DNA of 64,000 nucleotides from Coprenecus sp949297365 (GCA_963931055.1 OZ006987.1:806001-870000), one strand, 5' to 3'; positions 18,216-27,782 are shown, numbered from the stretch's first letter. Program-made: numbers and translations. Notes: a model not told the origin generated them from the sequence alone.

Positions 18216-19697
18216 TTATTCGGTCTTAGGTGTCTCGCGGCGGGAGGCGTAGGTGTCGTCGATGGTGTCCAGCTCGGTGTTGTACTGTTTCTTGCCGGCG
18301 GCAGCATCGTTGTAGGTGCAGGGGCCGGATATACAGCCGTCCGGACATACCATCATCTCCAGGAACTGGGCCGGAGCCTTCTTGGTCTTCGCGTAGCTCT
18401 TGAGCAGGGCGATGTTCTTCTTGTCCATGCCGGCCACCTTGAGGAAGTTGACATTCTCCCCGAGGAACGACTGCACTGCGCCGGCGACTCCTCCGCTCTG
18501 TCCGAAAGCGTGAGCCTCCTTGACGGAGAGATATTCCACATGATAAGGCTCTACCTTGTCGAAATCTATCTCATAACCGGAGAAGACGCTTCCGAGTTCC
18601 TCGAATGTCATGACGTAATCCACATTGGGATTCTCCTTGGCCTCCTTACGCTTTGCTATGCACGGGCCGATGAACACCTGCTTGGCATCGGGAAACTTTT
18701 CCTTGATGACCTGGGCACTGTAGTACATCGGAGATCCGGATGCCGACACGAACGGAGCCATGTCCGGAATATGCTTCCTGACGAGCTGGATATATGAAGG
18801 GCAGCAGCTGGTGGTCATGAAAGGCTGACCTTCCTGCAGCTTTTCCTTAAGCTCGACAGCCTCGTTGGAGACTGTGAGCATGGCACCCTCGGCGACCTCT
18901 ACCACTGCCGAGAATCCGATAGCCTTGATGGCACCGTAAAGTTTCTCCTTAGTGGTATTGAACTGACCGAGGATAGAAGGAGCCACCATAGCCACCACAG
19001 ACTCTCCGTCCTGGATGCTGTTCAGCACATCGAAGACCTGAGATATCTCGAATATAGCGCCGAAAGGACATGCGTTCAGGCACTTTCCGCAATAGATACA
19101 CTTGCTCTCATCGATATGCTCCACTCCGTACTCATCCTTGGAGATAGCCTTTACAGGGCAGGCCTCCTCGCAGGGCACGGGAACATATACTATAGCATGA
19201 TAAGGGCAGCTCTGATAGCACTTTCCGCAGTTGATGCAGAGATCGTGATCTATCACAGCCTGGCCGTGATTCTTCTTGTCATGGGTGATGGCGTGCTTGG
19301 GACAGTTCATGGAGCAGCTGCGTGCCACACATCCGCGGCAGAGATTGGTAATCTCATAGTTGGTCTTCACGCAAGATGAGCAGGCCTCGTCAATCACGCA
19401 CATGATATTGTCCTTCTGCTCCCTTTCCCTATTGACCACCCGGCGGGCGTAGTCCGACAGAGGGGTCAGTTCGTCCTTCTCGTCGTTCATGTCGTAACCC
19501 AGCAGGGGGAACATCTTGTATTTCCATACCGCTCTCTCCTTATGGACGCAGCATCTGCCCAGCACCTCGGATCTGCGCGGACTCAGCTCTATGGGCAGCC
19601 GGTCTATATCTGTGCAGAGTTTGTCCTGTTTCCACTTATTAACCATCATCGCCAGCAGTTTGTGGCGCACGATCATCACATTGTTAGTAAAAGCCAT
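18216..19697 (-). CDS. monomeric [FeFe] hydrogenase, group-B-like
   Basis: 493 residues. N-terminal ferredoxin-like clusters (CSSC, CRGC, CINCGKCYQSCP, CIYCGKCLNACP at about 110-220) feed the H-cluster domain, whose motifs are L1 TSCCPSYIQL, L2 IGPCIAKRKEA and L3 MMVCPDGCISGPC. These variants are typical of the group B enzymes known from Alistipes and Bacteroides rather than the classic group A (TSCCPAW, MPC, GGG). It catalyses H2 formation or uptake with ferredoxin; direction is not decidable from sequence. No maturase genes (hydE, hydF, hydG) or NADH-linked partner subunits are in the window. A promoter lies directly upstream. Confidence 0.92.
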   Translation of the reverse strand: MAFTNNVMIVRHKLLAMMVNKWKQDKLCTDIDRLPIELSPRRSEVLGRCCVHKERAVWKYKMFPLLGYDMNDEKDELTPLSDYARRVVNREREQKDNIMCVIDEACSSCVKTNYEITNLCRGCVARSCSMNCPKHAITHDKKNHGQAVIDHDLCINCGKCYQSCPYHAIVYVPVPCEEACPVKAISKDEYGVEHIDESKCIYCGKCLNACPFGAIFEISQVFDVLNSIQDGESVVAMVAPSILGQFNTTKEKLYGAIKAIGFSAVVEVAEGAMLTVSNEAVELKEKLQEGQPFMTTSCCPSYIQLVRKHIPDMAPFVSASGSPMYYSAQVIKEKFPDAKQVFIGPCIAKRKEAKENPNVDYVMTFEELGSVFSGYEIDFDKVEPYHVEYLSVKEAHAFGQSGGVAGAVQSFLGENVNFLKVAGMDKKNIALLKSYAKTKKAPAQFLEMMVCPDGCISGPCTYNDAAAGKKQYNTELDTIDDTYASRRETPKTE

Positions 19698-19732
19698 AAA
19701 ATAGGTTATAATATGTTGTTACAAAAACGCTG

Positions 19733-19762
19733 CAAAAGTAATATAATATCCTCAATCTCCAA
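19733..19762 (-). promoter_or_regulatory. hydrogenase promoter
   Basis: On minus, TTG at 19762-19760, a 19-base spacer, and TACTTTTG at 19740-19733, matching the Bacteroidota consensus. Predicted start near 19726, leader about 29 bases. Confidence 0.7.
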
Positions 19763-20774
19763 TTTTTCCGTCAGGATATCTGAATCCTTTCAACGCCAGG
19801 GCCACCATAGTGACTTTCGGGCGCGTCACAGAACATGCCGCGACTGTCCTGGCCACACTCCGGCGCATACTGCGGAAGTCCCTGTGAGCCTTGATGACAG
19901 CTTTGAAAAACGACATTTTTCCCGTCAGAAGATACAGGCAGGCGATAATACCGTCTATGCACATCCTGGACAGCACTATCCGCCCACGGGCACCGTCAGG
20001 AAGATTCTTATACATCATCAGGAGGTTGTTGCGGAAATTGAGGTACAGCTTGCGGGGCGAGTTGTTGGGCAATGTCCCTCCCCCGACATGATAGACCCTG
20101 GAAGAAGGTACCGCCCATATCTCCCAGCCGGCAAGCTGAGCCCTCCAGCACAGGTCTATCTCCTCCATGTGCGCGAAAAACGACTCATCCAGCCCTCCTG
20201 ACTGCTTCCATAGCCCGGAGCGGGTCATAAGAGCGGCACCGGAGGCCCAGAAGACTTGGCACGGAGCGTCGTACTGTCCCATGTCCTCCTCTACCTTGGA
20301 CAGAATACGGCCCCGGCAGTAGGGGAAATACCACCTGTCCACATATCCGCCACAGGCTCCGGCATGTTCGAACATCGTCCTGCGGTCATAGCTGAGAATC
20401 TTGGGCGCACATGCTCCGCAGCGTGGATGCGAGTCCATAAAATGCTCCAGTTCCCCGAGCCAGCCGACCGTAACCTCTATGTCGGAGTTAAGCAGCAGAT
20501 AGTAGTCAAACTTCGCCCCGGACCGCTCAATCTCCGCAAAGGCCCGGTTGTAGCCTCCCGTAAAGCCGTAGTTGCGGTCAAAGCAGACAAGACGGACCTC
20601 TCCCCCGGGCCACGTCTCCCTGAGCCATTCCACAGACCCGTCCTGAGAACCGTTATCGGCCACATACAGGGCAGAACCGCCTGAAAAGTCAGTACGTGAC
20701 AGTATCAGCGGAATGAATTTCTTCATGAAATCCTTTCCGTTCCAATTGAGTATGACTACCGCTGTCGAAGACAT
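19752..20774 (-). CDS. family 2 glycosyltransferase
   Basis: 340 residues from the ATG at 20774 (a GTG at 20786 is less likely). AVVILNWNGKDFMKKFIP and YVADNGSQDGSVEWL form the nucleotide-sugar site; LLLNSDIEV carries the DXD-like motif. A GT-A fold enzyme that transfers a sugar, probably to a cell-surface polysaccharide, with donor and acceptor unknown. No membrane segment is obvious apart from a weak hydrophobic stretch near 265-280. It is the last gene of the patatin-flippase-dut-murF cluster, with 12 bases to the murF stop. Confidence 0.9.
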   Translation of the reverse strand: MSSTAVVILNWNGKDFMKKFIPLILSRTDFSGGSALYVADNGSQDGSVEWLRETWPGGEVRLVCFDRNYGFTGGYNRAFAEIERSGAKFDYYLLLNSDIEVTVGWLGELEHFMDSHPRCGACAPKILSYDRRTMFEHAGACGGYVDRWYFPYCRGRILSKVEEDMGQYDAPCQVFWASGAALMTRSGLWKQSGGLDESFFAHMEEIDLCWRAQLAGWEIWAVPSSRVYHVGGGTLPNNSPRKLYLNFRNNLLMMYKNLPDGARGRIVLSRMCIDGIIACLYLLTGKMSFFKAVIKAHRDFRSMRRSVARTVAACSVTRPKVTMVALALKGFRYPDGKIGD

Positions 20775-20786
20775 AACCAGCCGCAC

Positions 20787-22118
20787 CTATAATAAATCTT
20801 TCAGTGAAGGCAGACCGACAGCGTTGGAGCCCTTCATCAATATTGACAGTCCTTCCGCCGGTTCTTTTCCAAGAACCTCACGGGCCTCAGCGACATCGTG
20901 GCAGAACCTGAAACGCGCATCCCCAGCTGCAGGGCATACAGCCTCTGCTTTCTCAAACTCCTCCCCTACGAAGACCGCTCTCTCACAGTCCTTCATGGCC
21001 GCCACCCTATCTATAACCCTCCGGTGCTCATCCGACGAATCCGGGCCGAGTTCCAGCATCTGCCCCAGGATCACCATCTTGTGAGGAAAGCGCGATGCGG
21101 AGAAATTGTCCAGCGAGGCTTTCATGCTCGAAGGATTGGCATTGTAGGTGTCCAGCACCAGCAGATTGCGCTCCGTCCGCTCCAGCTGCGAGCGGAGATT
21201 GGCAGGCACGTATGCCTCCACAGCCGCAGCGGCATCCTTCAAGGCTACGCCGAAATACTGTCCCACGCACAGAGCCGCCATCACATTGGGAGCATTGTAA
21301 GAGCCTATGAGGCGGGTATTGACACGCAGCATCCCGTCTCCGTCCGGCACATCCAGTCTCAGATACGGCTCTTCTGCAGTCACCGGCAGGATCTCCACTC
21401 CCGCAGACTCCACTCCGTAACGTACAGTCCGCAGGTCAGGCCGCTGGGAGGCCATCGCACAGAGATTGTCGTCATCCACATTGAGAAAAGCGGTATCCGC
21501 CGTCCTCTGCAGATAATCATAAAGTTCACCTTTGGCCCTCTTGACTCCGTCGAACGAGCCGAAGCCCTCTATGTGCGCTTTGCCGACATTGGTTATAAGT
21601 CCGTAATCCGGAAGCGCGATCGAAGCCAGCGCGGCTATCTCCCCGGGATGATTGGCTCCCATCTCCACCACCGCAATCTCAGTCCGCTCCGTAATACGCA
21701 GCAAGGTAAGCGGCACTCCGATGTGATTGTTCAGGTTGCCGGCAGTAGCCGTCACGCGGTATTTTGCCGAGAGCACGGAACACAGAAGCTCTTTCGTGGT
21801 GGTCTTGCCGTTGGTCCCGGTCAGGCCGATAACAGGTATGCGGAAACGGGAACGGTGCATCCGGGCCAGAGCCTGCAAAGCCTCCAGAGTGTCGTCCACA
21901 ACTATGAACCTGCCGCCGTCGGCAAACCCGCTGTCCCGGGACACCACCGCATACGCCGCGCCCTTGTCCAAGGCCGGCTGAGCGAAACGGTTGCCGTCAA
22001 AATTGTCTCCGCGCAAAGCGAAGAACATCGCTCCGCTCTCTATCCTGCGGCTGTCGGTAGAGACCCCGCTGCTGGAGACAAACGCATCGTACAGCCTGTT
22101 TTCCAATTCTCTGTTCAT
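20787..22118 (-). CDS. murF: UDP-MurNAc-tripeptide D-Ala-D-Ala ligase
   Basis: 443 residues from ATG 22118. GLTGTNGKTTTKELL is the Mur-ligase ATP loop, ATAGNLNNHIGVPLTLL and AVVEMGANHPGEI are MurF signatures, and VLDTYNANPSSMKASLDNF marks the central domain. It adds D-Ala-D-Ala to the peptidoglycan precursor in the cytoplasm. It lies outside any dcw cluster here, in an envelope-related run with a 8-base gap to dut. Confident. Confidence 0.95.
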   Translation of the reverse strand: MNRELENRLYDAFVSSSGVSTDSRRIESGAMFFALRGDNFDGNRFAQPALDKGAAYAVVSRDSGFADGGRFIVVDDTLEALQALARMHRSRFRIPVIGLTGTNGKTTTKELLCSVLSAKYRVTATAGNLNNHIGVPLTLLRITERTEIAVVEMGANHPGEIAALASIALPDYGLITNVGKAHIEGFGSFDGVKRAKGELYDYLQRTADTAFLNVDDDNLCAMASQRPDLRTVRYGVESAGVEILPVTAEEPYLRLDVPDGDGMLRVNTRLIGSYNAPNVMAALCVGQYFGVALKDAAAAVEAYVPANLRSQLERTERNLLVLDTYNANPSSMKASLDNFSASRFPHKMVILGQMLELGPDSSDEHRRVIDRVAAMKDCERAVFVGEEFEKAEAVCPAAGDARFRFCHDVAEAREVLGKEPAEGLSILMKGSNAVGLPSLKDLL

Positions 22119-22126
22119 ACACAAGA

Positions 22127-22561
22127 TTATTTTCTTCCTGTAGAGCCGAAGCCGCCCTCTCCCCTCTCACTGGCCTCCAATACATCTACCTCCTCCCACT
22201 CGACTCTCTCATGACGGGCCACCACCATCTGGGCTATGCGCTCTCCAGGGTTGATTACAAAATCCTCTGTCGAAAGGTTCACAAGTATCACCTTGATCTC
22301 CCCACGGTAATCGGCATCTATCGTCCCGGGCGAATTGACAATGGATATGCCGTGCTTCGCGGCCAGTCCGCTGCGGGGCCTCACCTGCGCCTCGTATCCG
22401 GCCGGCAACTCAATATGCAGTCCGGTGGGAATAAGCTGCCTCTCCAGCGGCTTAAGAGTCACCGGTTCAGAGAGAGCTGCCCGAAGGTCCATCCCCGCTG
22501 AAAGGGGAGTTGAATAGGAAGGCAGCCCGAAAGGGGAGTTATTGACTATCTTTACTTTCAT
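22127..22561 (-). CDS. dut: dUTP diphosphatase
   Basis: 144 residues, typical trimeric dUTPase. All five motifs are visible: AGMDLRAA, RSGLAAKHG, NSPGTIDADYRGEIKV, NPGERIAQMVV and the C-terminal GEGGFGSTGR. It hydrolyses dUTP to dUMP and pyrophosphate, keeping uracil out of DNA and supplying dTMP synthesis. Its start overlaps the upstream flippase gene by 23 bases. Confidence 0.97.
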   Translation of the reverse strand: MKVKIVNNSPFGLPSYSTPLSAGMDLRAALSEPVTLKPLERQLIPTGLHIELPAGYEAQVRPRSGLAAKHGISIVNSPGTIDADYRGEIKVILVNLSTEDFVINPGERIAQMVVARHERVEWEEVDVLEASERGEGGFGSTGRK

Positions 22562-24053
22562 GTCGCTTATATCGTTTTAAATATTTTTCGGAAAAATAAA
22601 GTCCGCCCAGGTACACTCCGATAAGGAGAGTCCGCAGTGCGAGGGTCCATCCGTAAGGGACGGAGTCAGGCAGGGCCATGGCGGCCCCGTACAGCAGCAG
22701 CGCGAAGGCTATGACCGAGAGAATCCGGCCCCACTTATAAGGTATGGGATAAAACCTGTTGCCCAGGACTGTACTGAGCACAAGCATGACAAAATAGCTG
22801 ACGAAATGTCCCCATGCAGCAGCGTGATAGGAATACACCGGCAGGAAACAGATGTTGATGACGGCCGTCACCGCCAGGCCGGCCAGGGTAATGTATATCG
22901 CAAATGAGGAACGGTCAGAGAGCTTGTACCACATGGAGACATTGAAGAGCATACCCATCATCATATAGGCCAGCAGCATCACCGGCACGATATCCATACC
23001 GGTCCGGAAATCCCGCCCGACTATCAGTTCGATGACATCCAGGTAAAAGACAACACCCAGGAAGATGAGCATACAGAACATCACGAAATACTCCATGACA
23101 GAGGCGTATACCCGCTTGAAATCCTTCTGCCCGGTATTGGAAAAGAAGAACGGCTCGGCCGCGAAACGGAACATCTGCACGAAGAGCGACATGATGACCG
23201 CCACCTTCACTCCGGCCTGATATATACCGAGATCAGCCCTCCACAGCGAGTCGTCCACGTTGAAGAAACGGAAGAGGATACGGTCCAGAAAATCGTTCAT
23301 GACTCCGGGCAGTCCGGCCACCATCAACGGCAGGGAATAACGCAGCATCTTCTTAAGAGTGCCGCTGTCGGGAGACAGATGCAGCCTGAGCAGGTCAGGA
23401 ATAAAGAGCAGGAAGCACACCACGCAGCTCACAACGATGGCGAATATCGGATAGGAGAAATCCGGCACCGCCGGAATCAGTCCCGACAGCAGGTTGTCCG
23501 GATGCGCGGCGGCATATCCGGGATACCAGAGAAACAGCAGCAGATTGGTCCCGGCCTCCGTCAGAATCTTTATAGTCTTGAAGGCGGCGAATCTCCATGC
23601 CTTTGACTCACACCTGAGCCGGGCGAAGAGTATCGCGGTGAAGCAGTCGGAGAAAAGAATTATTCCTATATAGATGTAGAGGTTCCAGTATCCTCCGTAC
23701 CCCATCCTCACGGCCAGGTCCTTACCGAACAGGATCATCAGCAGCAGGAATACCGCCGACACAGCGGACACTGCCAGAAGAGCACTGGAGAAGACCTTCC
23801 TGGGCTCATATCCTTCCTTGTTGGCGAAACGGAAACAGCCGGTTTCCAGGCCCAGGGTCAGCAGCACCTGAAACACCGCAATATAAGACATGAACTCCGT
23901 CAGGACTCCGTAATCCGAAGTGGAAAGCGTATAGGTGTACAGAGGCAGCAGCATATAGTTCAGGAAACGGGCCACGATGGTGCTCGTCCCGTAGATTGCC
24001 GTCTGCCCGGCCAGCTTACCCAATATCTGTCTCATTCCCATAGCACGCCGCAT
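22539..24053 (-). CDS. polysaccharide flippase (Wzx/MATE-type)
   Basis: 504 residues with about 12-14 hydrophobic segments. The N-terminus (GQTAIYGTSTIVARFLNYMLLPLYTYTLSTSDYG) is typical of the polysaccharide_synt/MurJ-MATE superfamily of lipid-linked oligosaccharide flippases. The first ATG (24053) directly abuts the stop of the patatin gene; ATGs at 24041 and 24035 are alternatives. A role in moving a glycolipid precursor across the inner membrane is inferred from family and from the glycosyltransferase and murF in the same run. Confidence 0.88.
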   Translation of the reverse strand: MRRAMGMRQILGKLAGQTAIYGTSTIVARFLNYMLLPLYTYTLSTSDYGVLTEFMSYIAVFQVLLTLGLETGCFRFANKEGYEPRKVFSSALLAVSAVSAVFLLLMILFGKDLAVRMGYGGYWNLYIYIGIILFSDCFTAILFARLRCESKAWRFAAFKTIKILTEAGTNLLLFLWYPGYAAAHPDNLLSGLIPAVPDFSYPIFAIVVSCVVCFLLFIPDLLRLHLSPDSGTLKKMLRYSLPLMVAGLPGVMNDFLDRILFRFFNVDDSLWRADLGIYQAGVKVAVIMSLFVQMFRFAAEPFFFSNTGQKDFKRVYASVMEYFVMFCMLIFLGVVFYLDVIELIVGRDFRTGMDIVPVMLLAYMMMGMLFNVSMWYKLSDRSSFAIYITLAGLAVTAVINICFLPVYSYHAAAWGHFVSYFVMLVLSTVLGNRFYPIPYKWGRILSVIAFALLLYGAAMALPDSVPYGWTLALRTLLIGVYLGGLYFSEKYLKRYKRHESKDSQ

Positions 24054-26390
24054 TTAATTTCTAAGACCGTGTTCCCTGAATATCAGAAAACCTATGTTGA
24101 ACGAAGGATACCACTTGGCTTTCTCCGCCTTCTCATAATAGGCGCAGGAAAGCGATATCGGCCCTATCGGAGACTGCCATACTATAGCGGCATTGCCTAC
24201 AAAACCGCCACGGGGAAGAGGCTGCGAATAAGTATATCCTCCACTTGCCGTCTCCAACAGTTCTTTATAAGGCTGAAAATAGCCTCCGGACAGATGCAGG
24301 AATACTGTCTTTGTAAACTTTATTACAGGATTTACGGTAAAACCGACATATATCGGAGCCCGGTAAGCCTCCAGCATCAGGGTCCTGCTGTGTATTGTAG
24401 GCTGGAAAGCCGGCATGGCCATCATCGTGGATGTATAATCACAGAGATCAAGCGGAGTGGATACCGTAATGTCCAGATTGTAACCCAGCGAGAACCATCT
24501 GCCCAGACTGTAATAATCCTCCAGATTGAGCCGCGCCAGAAGAGTGCTCTTAAGCGGCCGGGTTACTGACGTACCGTCCGCATACATAGTTCCCTCAAAG
24601 TGTTTCTCATGACTGAGTATATAGCGGAACTCCAGAAGACGGTGCCGCCCAGAAGAGGGATACATATTGTAATCCAGAGTAGTCTGGGCCATCTTGAGTC
24701 TGGCTGTGAGATAGGACAGATACGTCCTGTCCTTCTTGTCGTACTGGGTATAGTTCTCAGCCGGGAAATAATCATATCTGTTAATACCGGCTGTGGCTCC
24801 GAACTCCAGCAGGATGTTACTGTTGTAGGAAATCGGAGTACCCATGTTCAGCGTCAGGAAATACTCGGTCTCGCGGATATTCTTGGCCAGCGAATTGGAC
24901 TGCAGTATTCCCTGGCTGCTCCTGAAGTAATCGAAAGACTGCGCATTCAGCATCACCTCATACAGGAACAGCGGCTTGATACCTATGTGCTGCCTGAAAT
25001 ACAGTCCTACCCCTGTAAAGAACTGTCCTATGTCCAGATTTATCGCGGCATTCCACGGGTGCTTGGAGAAATGAATGTGGGACAGCCCTACATATCCCTG
25101 CATCAGAGACGACGACGAGATGTTTCCGCCTACTGAAAGGGACAGCACATTCTTCGGCGCAGTCTGCAGGCGGAGAGTGAACAACGAGTCCTGCCCCAGT
25201 ACTGCAGTGGGATAGAACGACTGTATGGCATTTGTCGAGAGCACCCTGTAATATCCCCGCTTGGCCTGATTGAAGGAGAATTCCTTCTTCTTGTCCGTAA
25301 TTGTGGCGCTTATATACCGTTTCTGGTCCTCTGTCAGGTTACCCTCCACCGACACCGAGTCAAATTTCAGGTCCAGACAACGTTTGCGGAAAGCGATACG
25401 CATAGAATCCACCTGCGAGATGTCCCTGCGCCTGTGGACTCTCTCCCTGATCTCGTCCATATAGAGCATCGCCGTATCATAACCCTTCTGCACCAGCTCA
25501 TCTATCTTGTCAAACTCCAGAAGAGAATAATCATACACTCCGGATATCAGTATGCCCTCGCTTTCCGGTATGTCGTAATCCGTATCCACTGTCATGACAG
25601 TCTCCAACTGCTTGTATAGGTCATCCTGATCCGCACTGATCGGCTCACCCTTGACGCACTTGGCTCCTATTATGACATCGGGATGATACTTGTCACGCAT
25701 AATCTCCCAGGGAAAGTTATTGTAGAAACCTCCGTCAAAAAGCAGCAGCGAGTCCAGCATCACAGGCTTGAAATACGCAGGAAAAGTCATCGAAGCCCGT
25801 ATAGCCGTCCCCAAGTCCCCGCTGTCCGACACATACGGCTGCTTCTTCATCACATCCGCCGAGACACAGAAGAACGGAATCATAAGATTGTCAAAATCAT
25901 AACCGGCAGCCGCCGAGGCATTGGCGAAAATCTGCACAAACGCGATATCCATAGGGAACGGAGACACGAGCGATGTCGGCAGAGAGAGCTTTACCTTACG
26001 CCTGCCTTTCTCAAGTTCCTTCTCATCCCACTTCATATTGACTGTAATCATCGAGGGAGTAGGATAGCCCGAATAAAGATGGGTAAAGAACTCCCTCTCC
26101 CCCTCTCCCGTATACCATGTCCTGAACTGCTCGGTCTTCATAAGGGATATGATGTCATCCGGAGACAGTCCCACGGCATAAAGGCCACCCACTATGGAGC
26201 CTATGGAAGTCCCTGATATGTAGTCTATAGGGATGCCGTTCTCCTCCAATGCCTTTATCACGCCGATATGGGAAAGGCCCTTCGCTCCTCCACCGCTGAG
26301 AACAAGTCCGACAGACTGTCCCGACGCCGGCAATATCGCCACGGAATGAAATAAAAGCAAAAATATTGGGATAATTCGGATGTTCATCAT
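24054..26390 (-). CDS. patatin-like phospholipase with outer-membrane barrel
   Basis: About 778 residues from ATG 26390. An upstream in-frame ATG at 26408 is unlikely because the predicted transcript starts near 26403. Signal peptide, then patatin domain: oxyanion loop SGGGAKG, nucleophile elbow GTSIGS, and DGGFYNNFPWE with the catalytic Asp. A POTRA-like segment (SVEGNLTEDQKRYISATITD) and a C-terminal 16-strand-type beta-barrel follow, as in PlpD-type autotransported lipases. Expected in the outer membrane with the lipase domain exposed or periplasmic. First gene of the envelope cluster. Confidence 0.88.
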   Translation of the reverse strand: MMNIRIIPIFLLLFHSVAILPASGQSVGLVLSGGGAKGLSHIGVIKALEENGIPIDYISGTSIGSIVGGLYAVGLSPDDIISLMKTEQFRTWYTGEGEREFFTHLYSGYPTPSMITVNMKWDEKELEKGRRKVKLSLPTSLVSPFPMDIAFVQIFANASAAAGYDFDNLMIPFFCVSADVMKKQPYVSDSGDLGTAIRASMTFPAYFKPVMLDSLLLFDGGFYNNFPWEIMRDKYHPDVIIGAKCVKGEPISADQDDLYKQLETVMTVDTDYDIPESEGILISGVYDYSLLEFDKIDELVQKGYDTAMLYMDEIRERVHRRRDISQVDSMRIAFRKRCLDLKFDSVSVEGNLTEDQKRYISATITDKKKEFSFNQAKRGYYRVLSTNAIQSFYPTAVLGQDSLFTLRLQTAPKNVLSLSVGGNISSSSLMQGYVGLSHIHFSKHPWNAAINLDIGQFFTGVGLYFRQHIGIKPLFLYEVMLNAQSFDYFRSSQGILQSNSLAKNIRETEYFLTLNMGTPISYNSNILLEFGATAGINRYDYFPAENYTQYDKKDRTYLSYLTARLKMAQTTLDYNMYPSSGRHRLLEFRYILSHEKHFEGTMYADGTSVTRPLKSTLLARLNLEDYYSLGRWFSLGYNLDITVSTPLDLCDYTSTMMAMPAFQPTIHSRTLMLEAYRAPIYVGFTVNPVIKFTKTVFLHLSGGYFQPYKELLETASGGYTYSQPLPRGGFVGNAAIVWQSPIGPISLSCAYYEKAEKAKWYPSFNIGFLIFREHGLRN

Positions 26391-26441
26391 TATCTTTGTA
26401 AAATTCATTCAAAGATATAGAAACATCATCATGAAATCAAA
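26366..26441. promoter_or_regulatory. overlapping divergent promoters, patatin and cyclophilin genes
   Basis: Minus: TTTG at 26441-26438, 20-base spacer, TATCTTTG at 26417-26410. Plus: TTG at 26366-26368 and TATCTTTG at 26391-26398. The two -7 boxes form an inverted repeat separated by 11 bases, so the two predicted starts lie within the same few bases and polymerases would compete. Confidence 0.7.
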
Positions 26442-27117
26442 AATTTTTATTATGACAGCCGCCGCCATATTGGCCCTTTTCTCATGCAACGACAGAAGCA
26501 ACTATCAATCAGACAATTCCGGCCAGAACGGGAACGGCAATCACGATCAGGATACGACACAGGTTCCCCCCATTGACTCTACTCTCGCATTCAACCCGAA
26601 TGACCTTCCTGAAGAGCCCCTCTTCGAGATCTACACGACCGAGGGTACCATAACTATCATGCTGTACAAGGACACCCCACTTCACAGAGACAACTTCGTA
26701 AAACTGGCCTCAGAAAGATTCTACGACAGCCTGCTCTTTCACAGAGTCATTTATAATTTCATGATTCAGACCGGAGATCCCCTCACAAAAGATCCGGCCA
26801 ACAAGTCCTTCTATGGCACCGGCGGCCCCGGCTACACCATCCCGGCCGAAATTCTGCCGAACCATACCCACAAGAAAGGAGCCCTTGCCGCAGCCAGAAA
26901 GGGCGACACCGCCAATCCGCAAAGAGAATCATCCGGCTCCCAGTTCTACATCGTCCACAATCCGGATGAGTGCTCCAGTCTTGACGGGAAATACACCGTA
27001 TTCGGCGAGACCCTGGACGGCTTTGATGTCATAGACCGCATTGCATCTGCAAAGACAGACTCCCGGGACTGTCCTGTCAATGACATAAGAATCATTTCAA
27101 TCATGCCTATCATATAA
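26431..27117 (+). CDS. cyclophilin-type peptidyl-prolyl isomerase lipoprotein
   Basis: 228 residues from ATG 26431. Lipobox LFSC with Cys19, then a polar linker rich in Gln, Asn and Gly, then a cyclophilin domain (about 62-226) with FHRVIYNFMIQTGDP, SSGSQFYIVH and VFGETLDGFDVIDRIA. It isomerises prolyl bonds of envelope proteins on the periplasmic side. The upstream in-frame extension overlaps the promoter and is not used. The nitroreductase gene follows after 12 bases. Confidence 0.93.
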   Translation: MKSKIFIMTAAAILALFSCNDRSNYQSDNSGQNGNGNHDQDTTQVPPIDSTLAFNPNDLPEEPLFEIYTTEGTITIMLYKDTPLHRDNFVKLASERFYDSLLFHRVIYNFMIQTGDPLTKDPANKSFYGTGGPGYTIPAEILPNHTHKKGALAAARKGDTANPQRESSGSQFYIVHNPDECSSLDGKYTVFGETLDGFDVIDRIASAKTDSRDCPVNDIRIISIMPII

Positions 27118-27129
27118 CGGTACAGCACA

Positions 27130-27708
27130 ATGGATGTCCGGGAAGCACTCCTCAGAAACAGGAGCTGCAGACGTTTCTATCAAGATTTCATCATACCAGA
27201 AAACGACCTGATGACCATTGCCGATGCTGCCCGCCTGTCTCCCTCCGGCCGCAACATTCAGGCTCTCAAATTCCTCATATCCAGCAATCAGCATCTGAAC
27301 AGCCGGATTTTCTCCACTCTGGCATGGGCGGGATATCTGACCGAATGGCCGGGTCCGGAAGAGGGAGAGCGCCCTTACGCATACATAATACAGTTGCTGG
27401 ATAAAAGCATCACGCCGAACATTATGTCCGAGGACTGTGGCATTACCGCCCAAAGCATACTACTGCAGGCCACGGCCCTCGGCTACGGAGGATGCATAAT
27501 TGCGGCTGTCAGGAGAAAAGAGCTCCACGCTGTGCTGGAACTCGATGACAGATTCTCGGTCATGAATGTGATAGCCCTCGGCAAGCCGAAGGAGACAGTC
27601 GTGCTGGAAGACATGAGAGATGGAGACTACAAATACTGGAGAGACGCCGATGAGACGCATCATGTTCCCAAACGCAGCCTTGGGGAACTGGTCATTCTGA
27701 AAAAATAA
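27130..27708 (+). CDS. nitroreductase family FMN protein
   Basis: 192 residues. RRSCRRF-like N-terminal motif (LRNRSCRRFYQDFIIP), AARLSPSGRNIQALKFL and LQATALGYGGCIIAAVRRKEL are the FMN-binding landmarks of the nitroreductase fold. The physiological electron acceptor is unknown; such proteins reduce nitro compounds, quinones or flavin. It lies 12 bases downstream of the cyclophilin gene. Its stop codon overlaps the T-tract of the convergent small RNA terminator. Confidence 0.9.
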   Translation: MDVREALLRNRSCRRFYQDFIIPENDLMTIADAARLSPSGRNIQALKFLISSNQHLNSRIFSTLAWAGYLTEWPGPEEGERPYAYIIQLLDKSITPNIMSEDCGITAQSILLQATALGYGGCIIAAVRRKELHAVLELDDRFSVMNVIALGKPKETVVLEDMRDGDYKYWRDADETHHVPKRSLGELVILKK

Positions 27709-27782
27709 CACACCCCAAATCTCACGACTTAGGGTGTGCTGCTTAACTTAACCTAAAACTTAACCTATGAAAAAACTATCGC
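27699..27782 (-). ncRNA. predicted sigma-54-dependent small RNA, copy 1
   Basis: About 84 nt. It begins GCGATAGTTTTTTCATAGG, carries the direct repeat AGGTTAAGTT twice (about 27764-27743), and ends in an intrinsic terminator: CACACCC (27738-27732) pairs with GGGTGTG (27715-27709), followed by TTATTTTTT. The start predicted from the -24/-12 promoter falls exactly on the first base of the block shared with the copy at 43715. No plausible ORF is seen on this strand. It lies between two convergent protein genes. Families of paralogous intergenic small RNAs are reported in Bacteroides (for example FopS); membership is not established. Transcription is inferred. Confidence 0.6.

Noticed and set aside
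20898..22214. Plus-strand open frame of 438 codons
   Set aside because: Antisense shadow of murF and dut.
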